64,000 nt of DNA from contig CAZOXM010000004.1 in NCBI GenBank assembly GCA_964583825.1, positions 1-64,000 on the forward strand. The letters run 5' to 3'. Shown here piece after piece: positions 17,595 through 27,138 of this stretch. The position numbers were made by a program, and so were the translations under genes. The notes under the pieces are model-generated. The model was not told the origin of the DNA and did no database searches. It was given only the letters and a program-made list of their open reading frames with translations. Source of the stretch: GCA-1730015 sp964583825 (GTDB lineage: Bacteria; Pseudomonadota; Gammaproteobacteria; Granulosicoccales; Granulosicoccaceae). The first letter of the stretch is position 1. Every line of letters begins with the position of its first letter.

Positions 17595-17789
17595 CTACCC
17601 CGCATCAATCAGTTCGAAGCGGGTACCGCAATAAGGACAGCAGGCCACCGGCGTTTCTTCCAATGGTATGTACACACGGGGGTGTGAGTTCCACAACCCC
17701 ATCGATTCAGTCGGACAATACGCTGGCAGATCCGCCCTGGTGAGCTTCACCACCTGCTCAGCACCGGACTGTGCTTTTTCTTGATTCAT
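17595..17789 (-). CDS. zinc-finger (CHCC) domain protein
   Basis: A 64-residue protein with the zf-CHCC pattern: Cys in AYCPTESMG, His in WNSHPRVYIPLE, and the pair CPYCGTRFEL. The start is the ATG giving MNQEKAQSG; four residues upstream there is another ATG. The domain is also found in a mitochondrial complex I subunit, but the role of bacterial solo forms is not established. It follows ilvE on the same strand by 27 bases and is probably cotranscribed with it. Confidence 0.85.
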   Translation of the reverse strand: MNQEKAQSGAEQVVKLTRADLPAYCPTESMGLWNSHPRVYIPLEETPVACCPYCGTRFELIDAG

Positions 17790-17816
17790 CGTTGGCTCCA
17801 AAACGCTACTCTCTAC

Positions 17817-18737
17817 TTATACGTACGTTAGCCACGCATCGTATTTGTCAGTCTTACCCTGCACCGCGTCGAAAAACAGCGTTTGTATCTTTTCGGTCAG
17901 TGGGCCGCGTGACCCGGTACCGATGGTTCGGTTATCCACTTCCCTGATCGGTGTGATTTCAGCGGCGGTACCACTGAAAAACGCCTCATCGGAAATATAG
18001 ACCTCGTCGCGGGTAATTCGCTTCTCAACAATCGAAATGCCAAGGTCGTCAGCCAGCGACATCACAGTCTGGCGGGTAATTCCGTCCAGTGCGGAGGTCA
18101 GGTCGGGCGTATAAATCGTACCGTCCCTGACAATGAAAAAGTTCTCACCGGAGCCTTCGGCCACATAGCCTTCGTTATCCAGCATCAGCGCTTCGTCATA
18201 GCCGTCCTGCAGGGCTTCCTGCAGTGCCAGCATCGAATTCATATACTGACCATTTGCCTTCGCCTTGCACATCGCAATATTGACGTGATGTCGCGTAAAA
18301 GACGAGGTCTTGATGCGGATACCGCGCTCCATGTTTTCCTTGCCGAGGTAAGCACCCCATTCCCAGGCAGCCACCATGCAGTGCACCGACAGATTATCAG
18401 CGCGCAGTCCCATGCCCTCACTTCCGTAAAAACACATCGGGCGCAAATAGGCTGAGTTCAGATTGTTGTCGCGAACGACAGTCTTTTGCACGTCGCAAAG
18501 CTCATCGTACGACCACGGGATTTCCATACGCAGGATTTTTGCCGAATTGAACAATCGACGGGTGTGCTCCGGCAGTTTGAATATTGCGGGACCGCGAGCA
18601 GTTTCATAAGCGCGCACACCTTCAAAAACGCCCATTCCATAATGCAGCGTATGTGTCAGCACATGCACTTTCGCCTCACGCCATGGCACGAACTCGCCGT
18701 CCAGCCATATAACACCATCCCGATCTGACATTGACAT
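17817..18737 (-). CDS. ilvE: branched-chain amino acid aminotransferase
   Basis: Class IV PLP-dependent transaminase that performs the last step of Leu, Ile and Val synthesis. The 306-residue protein begins MSMSDRDGVIWLDGEFVPW, has THTLHYGMGVFEGVRAYET, the PLP lysine in CKAKANGQYMNSMLALQ, and the binding loop EGYVAEGSGENFFIV. The chosen start has GGAAC upstream; the frame stays open to 19100, but that would add 121 residues unlike the family and overlap the TPR gene. It is likely in an operon with the small zinc-finger gene downstream. Confidence 0.95.
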   Translation of the reverse strand: MSMSDRDGVIWLDGEFVPWREAKVHVLTHTLHYGMGVFEGVRAYETARGPAIFKLPEHTRRLFNSAKILRMEIPWSYDELCDVQKTVVRDNNLNSAYLRPMCFYGSEGMGLRADNLSVHCMVAAWEWGAYLGKENMERGIRIKTSSFTRHHVNIAMCKAKANGQYMNSMLALQEALQDGYDEALMLDNEGYVAEGSGENFFIVRDGTIYTPDLTSALDGITRQTVMSLADDLGISIVEKRITRDEVYISDEAFFSGTAAEITPIREVDNRTIGTGSRGPLTEKIQTLFFDAVQGKTDKYDAWLTYV

Positions 18738-18969
18738 AGTTGATGTTCCGAATCTGTTCTCTGTAGCCTTACGCCATATATACGGTATCGGCGCTATCGT
18801 ACGGCAGCGCGCCCTACCCGATTTTGTAGTGTAGTTGGTCGCCGCGGCAGAATCTCTGCACCGCCCCGGCAAATGACACGCACCCTGCGATGCGCTGAAA
18901 CACAGTATTGAAACATAAACGGCAGAACCACGATACCTCAGGCGGCCTGCACCGCCAGATCTCCACCGG

Positions 18970-19296
18970 TCAGTTTTGATCCGCGCTGAGTGCTCGCTCA
19001 GCGCGACGCAGAAACACCTGCATTTCCTTGCCGGCCTGTTTATCTCCCTGAGCATTCGCGATTTCAATTCCGCGTGTGCACACCTCAACCGCCGTTTCAT
19101 ACTGCTTCAGTTCATAGTGACTTCGACCCAGCAATTTCCAGGCGGCGCTGTAAGTCTGCTCATGCGCGATCGCCTGCTGCAGGTGTGGTATCGCTTCGGC
19201 ATACTTTTTTTCACCAACATAGGCATTGCCCACTGAATACCGCACCAGCGCATTGTCGTTACCCTGCTCCAGCATATTCAGGAAAGTTTCTATCAC
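18970..19296 (-). CDS. tetratricopeptide repeat protein
   Basis: A 108-residue protein with about two TPR units: ALVRYSVGNAYVGEKKYAEA and AAWKLLGRSHYELKQYETA. No signal peptide. The start is a GTG that overlaps the stop of the methyltransferase gene (GTGA), so it is translationally coupled to it. It is the last gene of the trkH-methyltransferase-TPR run. TPRs bind protein partners; which one is unknown. Confidence 0.75.
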   Translation of the reverse strand: MIETFLNMLEQGNDNALVRYSVGNAYVGEKKYAEAIPHLQQAIAHEQTYSAAWKLLGRSHYELKQYETAVEVCTRGIEIANAQGDKQAGKEMQVFLRRAERALSADQN

Positions 19297-19901
19297 AATG
19301 ACTCCATTTTCTGCGCGACCAGATACGATTCGTTAACTAACTCATCGCTGCCCCGATCCGCCAGATAGCCCGGATCGTAAAAAACGCGAACCCGCAGATC
19401 GCCACACAACTGCAGCAGTTCGTTCGGGTCCAGTAAGTAGTCGGGGTTTGCCGGCCCCACAGACGCCACCGCTTTCTCTTTCACAAACGTCTGCTGGTAC
19501 ATTAGACCAAGCGGTTTCAAGCGCTCAATTAATACAGGTATCAGGGAGCGCTCAAGAAAGTGTGATATGACGATCACATCAAAGCGTGCCGCACCATCCA
19601 GCGACTCAAGCCATTCGGCGATCGGTGCGGCCACTGCGGTAAGTGCCAGTTCGCGACCCTGCGCGAGCGCAGTTAACCTTTCAATCGCGACATCGGAAAT
19701 ATCTACGGCTGTCGTCGTGTATCCCCTGCCGGCAAGCCACAGCGCATTCCCGCCGCGTCCACAGGCAATGTCGAGTACAGAAGCTGCATCCGGCAGCAGA
19801 TAATCGTAGCGCCGCAGTACCTCGCAGGGAGCGGGTAACGCTGTGTGATCGACCTCCTGTGCAGCGTAGATCCGGTTCCATTTCTCCCTCACATCACTCA
19901 T
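19293..19901 (-). CDS. class I SAM-dependent methyltransferase
   Basis: A 202-residue Rossmann methyltransferase. Motif I VLDIACGRGGNALWLAGRGY and the acidic residue in TTAVDISDVAIERL are clear; VIVISHFLERSLIPVL is motif IV. It is like the TehB/thiopurine methyltransferase group, but the substrate cannot be told from sequence. It starts on the stop codon of trkH (TAATG) and overlaps the TPR gene by four bases, so the three genes are tightly coupled. Confidence 0.82.
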   Translation of the reverse strand: MSDVREKWNRIYAAQEVDHTALPAPCEVLRRYDYLLPDAASVLDIACGRGGNALWLAGRGYTTTAVDISDVAIERLTALAQGRELALTAVAAPIAEWLESLDGAARFDVIVISHFLERSLIPVLIERLKPLGLMYQQTFVKEKAVASVGPANPDYLLDPNELLQLCGDLRVRVFYDPGYLADRGSDELVNESYLVAQKMESL

Positions 19902-21349
19902 TACTTGCGCCAGAAGCCCGGTGTCAGCAAAACCAGTAATGTGAATATTTCAAGTCGCCCGAGTAACATCGCCACACACAACAGGCTCAGTTGTATGCCG
20001 TCGAGAGAACTGTAATTTGCACCCACCTCACCGAGACCCGGACCCAGATTATTCAGGCAGGCGACGACAGCGGAAAAAGCTGTCTCCTGATTGAGACCCG
20101 TTGCCATCAGCACCAGCAACATCAACGTCAGCACCAATACGTAAGTGGCGAAAAAACCCCACACTGCATCAATGACTCTGGGCGGTATTGTTTTGCGGCC
20201 GACCTTCACCGGCAACATCGCATGCGGATGAACCATTCTGGATAACTCACGCAACCCCTGTTTTAACAGCAACAGTACGCGAATGACTTTCATACCGCCG
20301 CCGGTGGAGCCGGCGCAACCACCAACAAAGCTTGCAAACAACAATAACACTGGCAGAAAACCCGGCCAGTTGAAGTACTCGGCCGTGGTAAACCCCGTTG
20401 TTGTGGCAATGGAAACCACCTGAAAAATGCCGGTAAAAAACGACTGGCTGAAACCTGCGGTTTGCGTAGCGAACAGGTAGATGACGGTAATAATGCTTAG
20501 CAATATAAGCAGGGAAATATAAAAGCGAAACTCTGAGTCTTCCAGATAGGAAGTCAGGGATCTTGAGCGGAATGCAATGTAGTGCAACGCGAAATTGACC
20601 CCCGAAATCAGCATAAAGACCACGGCAATCATTTCGATTGCGCTGCTTTCGTAGTAACCGATACTCGCATCGTGCGTTGAAAACCCACCGATCGCTACCG
20701 TTGAAAAGCTATGGCCTATGGCATCGAATACCGGCATGCCTGCCAGCGCATAGGCAAACGCACAAGCGATGGTTAATCCGAGGTAGATATACCACAGTCG
20801 TTTGGCTGTATCTGCCACCCTCGGTGTCATTTTTTCCTTTTGCGGTCCGGGCGTTTCCGCGCGGAACAATTGCATACCGCCACCGATCCCAAGTAGTGGC
20901 AGTATGGCAACTGCCAGTACGATGATACCCATTCCACCAAGCCACTGCATAAACTGTCGGTACATCAAAATGCTCGGTGGCAGGGTATCAAGCCCGACGA
21001 TTACCGTCGCACCGGTCGTGGTGAACCCGGACAGTGATTCAAAAATACTTTGTGCAACAGACAGGTTAAGCCTGGTGTCAATATAAAGCGGAATCGCGCC
21101 AAACAGCCCCAACACAGTCCAGAACAAAACCACAATCACAAAACCATCGCGCAGCTTCAGACTGCGATTGTAATTTCTAAGCGGAAACCAGGTAAAAAGC
21201 CCGATTACGAGCGTGACAAAAAAGCCGATGAAAAACGAGTTTGCAGATCCGTCGCTGTACAGCAGTGCGATCAGCCCGGGTATGAGCATCGTGACGCTGA
21301 AGATAGACAACAACAGCCCGAGTATGCGAAGTACGACCAGCGCCTGCAT
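19901..21349 (-). CDS. trkH: Trk potassium uptake membrane subunit TrkH
   Basis: Potassium-translocating subunit of the Trk system in the inner membrane. The 482-residue protein has multiple transmembrane segments and the selectivity-filter repeats typical of TrkH/KtrB: SLSGFTTTGATVIVGL, FSTVAIGGFSTHDASIGYY, VVSIATTTGFTTAEYF and CLNNLGPGLGEVG. The gene for its regulatory subunit, trkA, lies 143 bases upstream on the same strand. Confidence 0.95.
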   Translation of the reverse strand: MQALVVLRILGLLLSIFSVTMLIPGLIALLYSDGSANSFFIGFFVTLVIGLFTWFPLRNYNRSLKLRDGFVIVVLFWTVLGLFGAIPLYIDTRLNLSVAQSIFESLSGFTTTGATVIVGLDTLPPSILMYRQFMQWLGGMGIIVLAVAILPLLGIGGGMQLFRAETPGPQKEKMTPRVADTAKRLWYIYLGLTIACAFAYALAGMPVFDAIGHSFSTVAIGGFSTHDASIGYYESSAIEMIAVVFMLISGVNFALHYIAFRSRSLTSYLEDSEFRFYISLLILLSIITVIYLFATQTAGFSQSFFTGIFQVVSIATTTGFTTAEYFNWPGFLPVLLLFASFVGGCAGSTGGGMKVIRVLLLLKQGLRELSRMVHPHAMLPVKVGRKTIPPRVIDAVWGFFATYVLVLTLMLLVLMATGLNQETAFSAVVACLNNLGPGLGEVGANYSSLDGIQLSLLCVAMLLGRLEIFTLLVLLTPGFWRK

Positions 21350-21492
21350 CAGTCTAGCCTGAACTATTCACAATGCGACTGAGAATGTTTAAGCAAATGT
21401 TTATTTCCATAGGTCTACAACGCCTTTTGAGGCCATTCTATCTTTCGCAGGTGCCACGGCGAAGAACACGGTTACCTTGTTTGTCAGGTTCA

Positions 21493-22866
21493 CTAGTAGG
21501 TAACACCAACCTGGAACAGGTTTTCTACATCGTTGATACTTTTTTTATCGACCACAAGCACAATCACATGATCTTCTGCCTCTACCACCAGGTCATCCCT
21601 GGCAATCAGCACTTTATCATCGCGCACAATAGCGCCGATCACCGAGCCACTTGGGAGTTGCAGTTCAGCAATTGAACGACCGACCACCTCAGAGGTCGTG
21701 GAATCCCCGTGTGCAATTGCCTCCAGTGCTTCAGCAGAGCCGCGACGTAACGAGTGCACTGCCACTACATCCCCGCGTCGCACATGTCGCAGCAGCGCAC
21801 CAATGGTTACGTTGTGGGGCGAAATTGCCACATCGATAAAGCCCTTTTCCACCAGCTCAACATAGGCCGGTCGATTGATCAGCGACATTACCTTGCGCGC
21901 ACCCATTTTGCGCGCCACCATCGCTGAGAGAATATTCGCCTCGTCATCATTGGTCAGCGCACAGAATAAGCCCATCGAACTGATGTTCTCTTCGAGCAAC
22001 AGTTCCTGATCAGCCACATCCCCGTTCAGTACCATCGCACCATCGAGGGTTTCGGCGAGGTATTGTGCCCGCTCCGGGTTCTTTTCTATCAGTTTGACGC
22101 TGTACCTTGTCTCCAGCCGTTGTGCCAGGGCCATACCGATATTTCCACCGCCGGCGATCATCACATGGCGGGACGGTTTATCTGGCCGGTGAAACTGTTC
22201 CATAATTACCACGGTGTTTTCGCGCGCCGCCATATAAAACACCAGATCGCCTTCTTTTATAGTCTGAATATCGTTTTGCACAATCGGCTTATCGTCGCGA
22301 TACACAGAGACAACGCACGCCTCTATGTCCGGCAAAAGCGACCGCAGGTGTGACGGCGCCTGATTTGTCATTGGCGCGGTCTCCTCGGCAGTGACCCCGA
22401 CCAGCCGCACGCGCCGGTCCGCAAAGTCCACCACCTGCAGTGCACCGGGATGTTCAATAATCCGTTCAATATGGTCGGTAACCAGTCGTTCGGGACTGAT
22501 TAAAACATCGATTGGGATGTGCTTCTTTTTAAAAAGTGCATCTTTTTCGGTCAAATACTGCTGCGAACGAACACGCGCTATTCGACTGGTGGTCTGAAAC
22601 AAGGTGTAGGCGATCTGACAGGCGATCATGTTGGTTTCATCGCTGTTGGTCGCAGCGATCAACATATCGGCGTCCTCAGCACCGGCCTGCCGCAGCACAT
22701 TGGGATAGGCCGCATGACCATATACGGTATTCAGATCGATTCGGTTGTTGAGATCCTGAAGCGTCTCCAGATCCAGATCAACAACGGTTACCTCATTGTT
22801 TTCATCGGCCAGATTCTGCGCCACCGTAGAGCCGACCTGGCCTGCACCCAATACGATTATCTTCAA
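21493..22866 (-). CDS. trkA: Trk potassium uptake regulatory subunit TrkA
   Basis: Cytoplasmic nucleotide-binding gating subunit of Trk. The 457 residues contain two tandem RCK units: the first Rossmann motif MKIIVLGAGQVGSTVAQNLA at the N-terminus and the second VMIAGGGNIGMALAQRLE near residue 235, each followed by an RCK-C domain. The length matches E. coli TrkA (458). It sits 51 bases downstream of the ntrX-like gene, so potassium uptake may be cotranscribed with the sensor pair. Confidence 0.96.
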   Translation of the reverse strand: MKIIVLGAGQVGSTVAQNLADENNEVTVVDLDLETLQDLNNRIDLNTVYGHAAYPNVLRQAGAEDADMLIAATNSDETNMIACQIAYTLFQTTSRIARVRSQQYLTEKDALFKKKHIPIDVLISPERLVTDHIERIIEHPGALQVVDFADRRVRLVGVTAEETAPMTNQAPSHLRSLLPDIEACVVSVYRDDKPIVQNDIQTIKEGDLVFYMAARENTVVIMEQFHRPDKPSRHVMIAGGGNIGMALAQRLETRYSVKLIEKNPERAQYLAETLDGAMVLNGDVADQELLLEENISSMGLFCALTNDDEANILSAMVARKMGARKVMSLINRPAYVELVEKGFIDVAISPHNVTIGALLRHVRRGDVVAVHSLRRGSAEALEAIAHGDSTTSEVVGRSIAELQLPSGSVIGAIVRDDKVLIARDDLVVEAEDHVIVLVVDKKSINDVENLFQVGVTY

Positions 22867-22917
22867 CTATTTTCCCCGAGCCGAGGCCTGCAACAATCGT
22901 GTGGACTGTCAGTCAAT

Positions 22918-24270
22918 TCAACCACGTTTTCGACCCGCCTGAATACCGACGCTTCTAAGCTTTCTGTAGAGGTGTGTACGTTCCATGCCAACTATTCGGG
23001 CGAGATCAACGATATTGCCATCAACGCTGTCGAGTTGCCGTTGCAGATACAGTCGTTCAAATTCCGCACGCGCTTCACGCAGCGGCAGATCGAGCGGTAT
23101 TTGCATCGTATCCCCCGACGCACCCTGATCTCTGGCTTTATCCGCACCCAGTAGTGAGTCGACTTCATCCTGGTCAATCTCCACACCCTGCCCGACAATT
23201 AGCAGCCGTTGAACAAAATTAATCAGCTCAAGTATGTTTCCCCGCCATTCCAGGTTGCGCAGTCGGTTCTGCGCACCGACACTGAAGTGACGGTACGGCA
23301 GACCGTCCTGTTCCACCAGCCTGTCAACGTAGTAAGTGAGCAACAGCGGTACATCTTCCGGGTGCTCTCTCAACGGCCTGGTGTGGATGACAAACCCGGT
23401 GAGCTTGTGCATCAGGTCCTGACGGAAGTCACCCTGAGTGATTGTGCGCTGCAGTTGTTCGGAGGCACACGAGATAACCGCAGCCTTTAGCGCCACCGCC
23501 ACGCCGTCCTCGCGTTTGGCAACACCTGTGTCCAGTGCCTCGAGCAACAGCTGCTGCGCCACCGGCGGCAGCTCCTCTACATCGACCAGGCAGAGTGTAC
23601 CGGTCGAAGCCGACTCGAAGAATCCGGCACTGTTTTCATTGCCGAGTAACTCACGCATTGCATTTGCATCAGACAGACTGTCGCAACGCAAAACGACGAA
23701 CGGCTGCGAGTTGCGCGAACCCTGCGTATGGATGTGTCTCGCGACCAGTTGTTTTCCGGTCGCGCGTTCCCCCTGAATCATCACCGAATCAAAGCTTTGT
23801 GATGCCGTCTTATCAATCTGTGCACGCAGTTCACGACAGTACTCACTGTTGCCAATGATCGGCGTCAGCGCCTTGCTCGTCGGCGCGACGTTCTGCAACT
23901 CGAAATTGCTCATCGCCTTTTCTACCGTGAGCAGCAGCCGTGCGAGTGACAAAGGTTTTTCAATAAAATCGACAGCGCCCAGGCGGGTCGCTTCGACGGC
24001 GGTCTCTACGGTCCCATGACCGGAAATCATCACCACCGGAAACTTGATCGCACCCGCATCATGCCACTCCTTGAGCAGACTGATTCCATCCTGATCCGGC
24101 ATCCAGATATCCAGCAACACGAGATCGGGCACTTTTTCATCGATCACTTCGCGAGCGGTGGCTACATCCTCAGCAACGACCACCGCGTAGCCTTCATCTT
24201 CCAGAATCTCCCGAACCAGCTCCCGGATATCCGGCTCATCGTCTACCACTAACACCAGCGCCTGACTCAT
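22918..24270 (-). CDS. ntrX: NtrX-like response regulator lacking the sigma-54 contact loop
   Basis: A 450-residue response regulator: receiver domain with phosphoacceptor Asp54 (LVLLDIWMPDQDG), an AAA+ domain, and a C-terminal Fis-type helix-turn-helix (ARIVGMERTHLYRKLRSVGI). The AAA+ domain is degenerate. Walker A reads GERATGKQ (167-174), the GAFTGA loop that touches sigma-54 is deleted (RELLGNENSAGFFESAS, about 206-222), and Walker B is LVDVEE in place of the usual LDEI. It is therefore unlikely to activate sigma-54 promoters and may act as a repressor or sigma-70 regulator. NtrX proteins without GAFTGA are known. It overlaps ntrY by four bases. Confidence 0.88.
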   Translation of the reverse strand: MSQALVLVVDDEPDIRELVREILEDEGYAVVVAEDVATAREVIDEKVPDLVLLDIWMPDQDGISLLKEWHDAGAIKFPVVMISGHGTVETAVEATRLGAVDFIEKPLSLARLLLTVEKAMSNFELQNVAPTSKALTPIIGNSEYCRELRAQIDKTASQSFDSVMIQGERATGKQLVARHIHTQGSRNSQPFVVLRCDSLSDANAMRELLGNENSAGFFESASTGTLCLVDVEELPPVAQQLLLEALDTGVAKREDGVAVALKAAVISCASEQLQRTITQGDFRQDLMHKLTGFVIHTRPLREHPEDVPLLLTYYVDRLVEQDGLPYRHFSVGAQNRLRNLEWRGNILELINFVQRLLIVGQGVEIDQDEVDSLLGADKARDQGASGDTMQIPLDLPLREARAEFERLYLQRQLDSVDGNIVDLARIVGMERTHLYRKLRSVGIQAGRKRG

Positions 24271-26522
24271 GCGGCATCTCCGTGTAGTTTGCTTTTTTCA
24301 ATATCGATTTGCTTTGCTGCGTTGCCCGGTATCTTCACCTGCGTTTGTACCACCGGCAGCAACAGGGCCAGGCGACCACCACGTATCCCGTCACTGTTGG
24401 AAACATTTTCAGCCTGTACTGAACCGCCATGCTCTTCCACAATTTTTTTCACAATCGCCAACCCCAGTCCAGTGCCTTTTTTCTTGCTGGTTACATAAGG
24501 TTCAAACAGCCGGTCGAGCAGATCGGATGGAAATCCCGGACCATCATCTTCGAAAGTCATCTCTACAAACCGGTTGTCTTTCATTAGCTTGTCCCGGGTG
24601 CTAATGACCAGCCTGCCAACGTTGGCGCCTGCCGCCTCCTGCGAGTTTTTTATAATATTGTGCAGCACTTGTCGCAGGCGCGTCGGGTCACCGGTGATAT
24701 CGGGTACTGAATCATCCAGCGACAGTGTTATGAAGTCGGTGTCACCATGGCGGTACAGCCAGCTTGTTTCGGTGACCAGATCGTTGAGGTTAATTGTCTG
24801 ATAGTCCATCTCGGGCGTATTGGCATACTCGGCAAACGCTTTGACCATGCCTTTCATCGACTCCACCTGATGCACTATGGTGTTGGTGAGCTTTTTCAGT
24901 GTGAACGCATCATCGCCCTTGAGCTTCTGCGCATATTTATGCTGTAGCCGTTCCGCAGAAAGCTGTATTGGCGTAAGTGGATTCTTGATTTCATGCGCCA
25001 GTCGTCTGGCAACCTCACTCCATGCGGCGTTACGCTGCGCCTCGACTACATCAGAAATATCATCGAACACAATCACGTGGCCGGCGGAACTGTCGCTGCC
25101 GGTCTGCATTTCCGCACCACGACACAAAAGCAGCCTGCGACCAAGCTCATCAACCAGTTCAAATTCTTTGCTCCAGTCACCTTTGGCCCGACTCAGCAAT
25201 GGTTTGACGGTATTAAAAAATTGTTGTACGTAAAGGCTGTGTGCACTCAGATTAGCACTGTCAACCTGCTGCAATTCTTCTGCGTCCACACGAAGAATCT
25301 TGGCGGCGCTCTCATTGCAGGTACGTACACGTCCGTTTTCATCGAGGGCGAGTACCCCGGTTGAAACGCGACTTAGCACCAGTTCAAGATACGCGCGTTG
25401 TGCTTCCACCTGTTGTCGACTGCTGGCCGCGCTGGCGCGTGCCGCTTCGATCTTGTCGGTCATATCATTAAAGGACTGCACCAGATACCCAAGTTCATCG
25501 CGTCCTGATGTCTCAAGTCGCGTGGAGTAGTCTCCCGCTGCCACCATGCGAGTACCGTCCACCAGTTCATGTACCGGCACCATCAGCCGTCTGGCCGCGT
25601 AGAACGCCACCCAGACGGCCATCATCAGACTGAGGAATACAGCCAGTGTCAGGGTGGCTATCGAACTTCTTTTCAATGGCGCCCTGAGATAGGCCAACTG
25701 GCGATAGTTGCGAAAGCTCTCCTGCACATTATCTGCGAGTTGAGTTGAACTGCGAGACACGGGATAAGTGGCATACAACACCGAGACGCCGCGACTTGGT
25801 TCGCTCGAATAAACCGGTACGACAGAACGCACCTGCAGGCCACCGTCGCTGGCCGGATCCAGACTGAGATAGTTATTACCGTTTCTGGCTCTGGTGACGA
25901 TATCATCGGCCGGCCGCTCGGGCGCCACCGTGACCGTATCGAGGAACGCGGTCGTTGCAACGACACGGTTGTTTGAGCCGATCAGGGTCAGCTCTGATGC
26001 ATCGCTGCTGCCACCGAGATCGTTTAACACCACCACCGCCATTCCCGGAGCGACGTCAGCCAGAGCCTGTGCAATTTCCACTGTGTTCTTCTGACGTGTC
26101 CGCATGTGTAATTCAAGTGAATCCCGACTGAGCGCCAGCGCATCATCGAGTGCGCGCTCAACTTCGACATCAAACCAGCTATCGATGTTTGAACCGAGAA
26201 ACTTTACGGAAAAGGAGTAGACGAGCGTCATTGGCAGCAGCGCCATGATTACGAGCATGGTCACCAGCTTGAGACTCAGCCTGGAGCCGGACACGTTACT
26301 GCGGATATCCGCTATCAGCCGCCAGACACTGGCGACAATTAAAACGCCGATCAACACCAGTGCTACCGCGGTGCCAAACATCCACCATTGATAAGACTGT
26401 CCAAAACTATCGAGGTGTTCACCGGTGTTGGCGACGAAGTACAGCGTGGCAATCAGAAAAGCAAACAAAGCGGCCATCAGCCACAGACTGTTAGCCAGCC
26501 GTCTAATCAGTTCAGCAACCAT
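24267..26522 (-). CDS. ntrY: NtrY-like membrane sensor histidine kinase
   Basis: A 751-residue sensor kinase. Hydrophobic segments near residues 13-32, 48-68, 85-104 and 287-308 frame a periplasmic region (about 105-285). A HAMP domain (310-360), a PAS domain (about 375-490) and the transmitter follow, with phosphoacceptor His510 in ARRLAHEIKNPLTP. ATP-binding boxes are intact: NIIKNSQEAA, DDGPGFP and GTGLGLAIVKKIVEEHGG. The signal is unknown; relatives respond to nitrogen or redox state. It overlaps DUF4390 upstream (16 bases) and ntrX downstream (4 bases), so the three are coupled. Confidence 0.92.
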   Translation of the reverse strand: MVAELIRRLANSLWLMAALFAFLIATLYFVANTGEHLDSFGQSYQWWMFGTAVALVLIGVLIVASVWRLIADIRSNVSGSRLSLKLVTMLVIMALLPMTLVYSFSVKFLGSNIDSWFDVEVERALDDALALSRDSLELHMRTRQKNTVEIAQALADVAPGMAVVVLNDLGGSSDASELTLIGSNNRVVATTAFLDTVTVAPERPADDIVTRARNGNNYLSLDPASDGGLQVRSVVPVYSSEPSRGVSVLYATYPVSRSSTQLADNVQESFRNYRQLAYLRAPLKRSSIATLTLAVFLSLMMAVWVAFYAARRLMVPVHELVDGTRMVAAGDYSTRLETSGRDELGYLVQSFNDMTDKIEAARASAASSRQQVEAQRAYLELVLSRVSTGVLALDENGRVRTCNESAAKILRVDAEELQQVDSANLSAHSLYVQQFFNTVKPLLSRAKGDWSKEFELVDELGRRLLLCRGAEMQTGSDSSAGHVIVFDDISDVVEAQRNAAWSEVARRLAHEIKNPLTPIQLSAERLQHKYAQKLKGDDAFTLKKLTNTIVHQVESMKGMVKAFAEYANTPEMDYQTINLNDLVTETSWLYRHGDTDFITLSLDDSVPDITGDPTRLRQVLHNIIKNSQEAAGANVGRLVISTRDKLMKDNRFVEMTFEDDGPGFPSDLLDRLFEPYVTSKKKGTGLGLAIVKKIVEEHGGSVQAENVSNSDGIRGGRLALLLPVVQTQVKIPGNAAKQIDIEKSKLHGDAA

Positions 26523-27118
26523 GAAAACTCCTCGCTTTCAAGTTGCCAGTCCCGCGACACCAGTGCCTGTGCCTGCAGGGGACCGGGCAGACGCGTGTGA
26601 TCGAGCGCAAGTCGGATACTCGCGGAGTATCGCCGACCGTTGCTCAGGCGGCTCTGTGGAATCAGCGCAAACTTGTCCAGCTTGCCAAGTTCGCGCAATG
26701 CCGCAGCGAGACTGCGAAAATTTGTGCTGTCACCGGTCTGCAGATCCTCGACTCGATAGTGCAGGGTCAGATCGTAGTAATAGAGTTTGTATCGCAACCT
26801 TCTTTCCAGCACCGGGGTGTCTATCCACCATCGGCGCTTGCGATGTACCGTGACTTCAACCAGAAAGTACAGATTGACACCGTTGGCGAGCGCGGCTTCG
26901 GCAGCATCGCCGAGCTCCAGTCGCGCAAACGAATCGAGATAGTAAGTGCCATCCTTAAGATAGGTGCCGGCACTTTCAAAGCGCGCGCTGGCCGCGTACA
27001 CCGCACCAATACCAATGCACAACATCACGCCTGCCACCAATCCGCAGGTACGGATAGCAGCACGGTGTGTCGGCAAGCCAAACACAGCGGTTGCAGTTTG
27101 ATTATGCGAATTGGCCAT
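26507..27118 (-). CDS. DUF4390 domain protein
   Basis: A 203-residue protein beginning MANSHNQTATAVFG, with one N-terminal hydrophobic segment (LVAGVMLCIGIGAVYAA) that could be a signal anchor or signal peptide. The rest matches DUF4390: YYLDSFARLELGDAAEAAL, YFLVEVTVHRKRRWW and TLHYRVEDLQTGD. The domain is found throughout proteobacteria between rsmB and an NtrY-like kinase, so it may help the kinase sense an envelope signal, an inference from synteny. The chosen start avoids a long overlap with rsmB. Confidence 0.85.
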   Translation of the reverse strand: MANSHNQTATAVFGLPTHRAAIRTCGLVAGVMLCIGIGAVYAASARFESAGTYLKDGTYYLDSFARLELGDAAEAALANGVNLYFLVEVTVHRKRRWWIDTPVLERRLRYKLYYYDLTLHYRVEDLQTGDSTNFRSLAAALRELGKLDKFALIPQSRLSNGRRYSASIRLALDHTRLPGPLQAQALVSRDWQLESEEFSWLLN

Positions 27119-27138
27119 GAATCCGCGCGAGCTCGATA

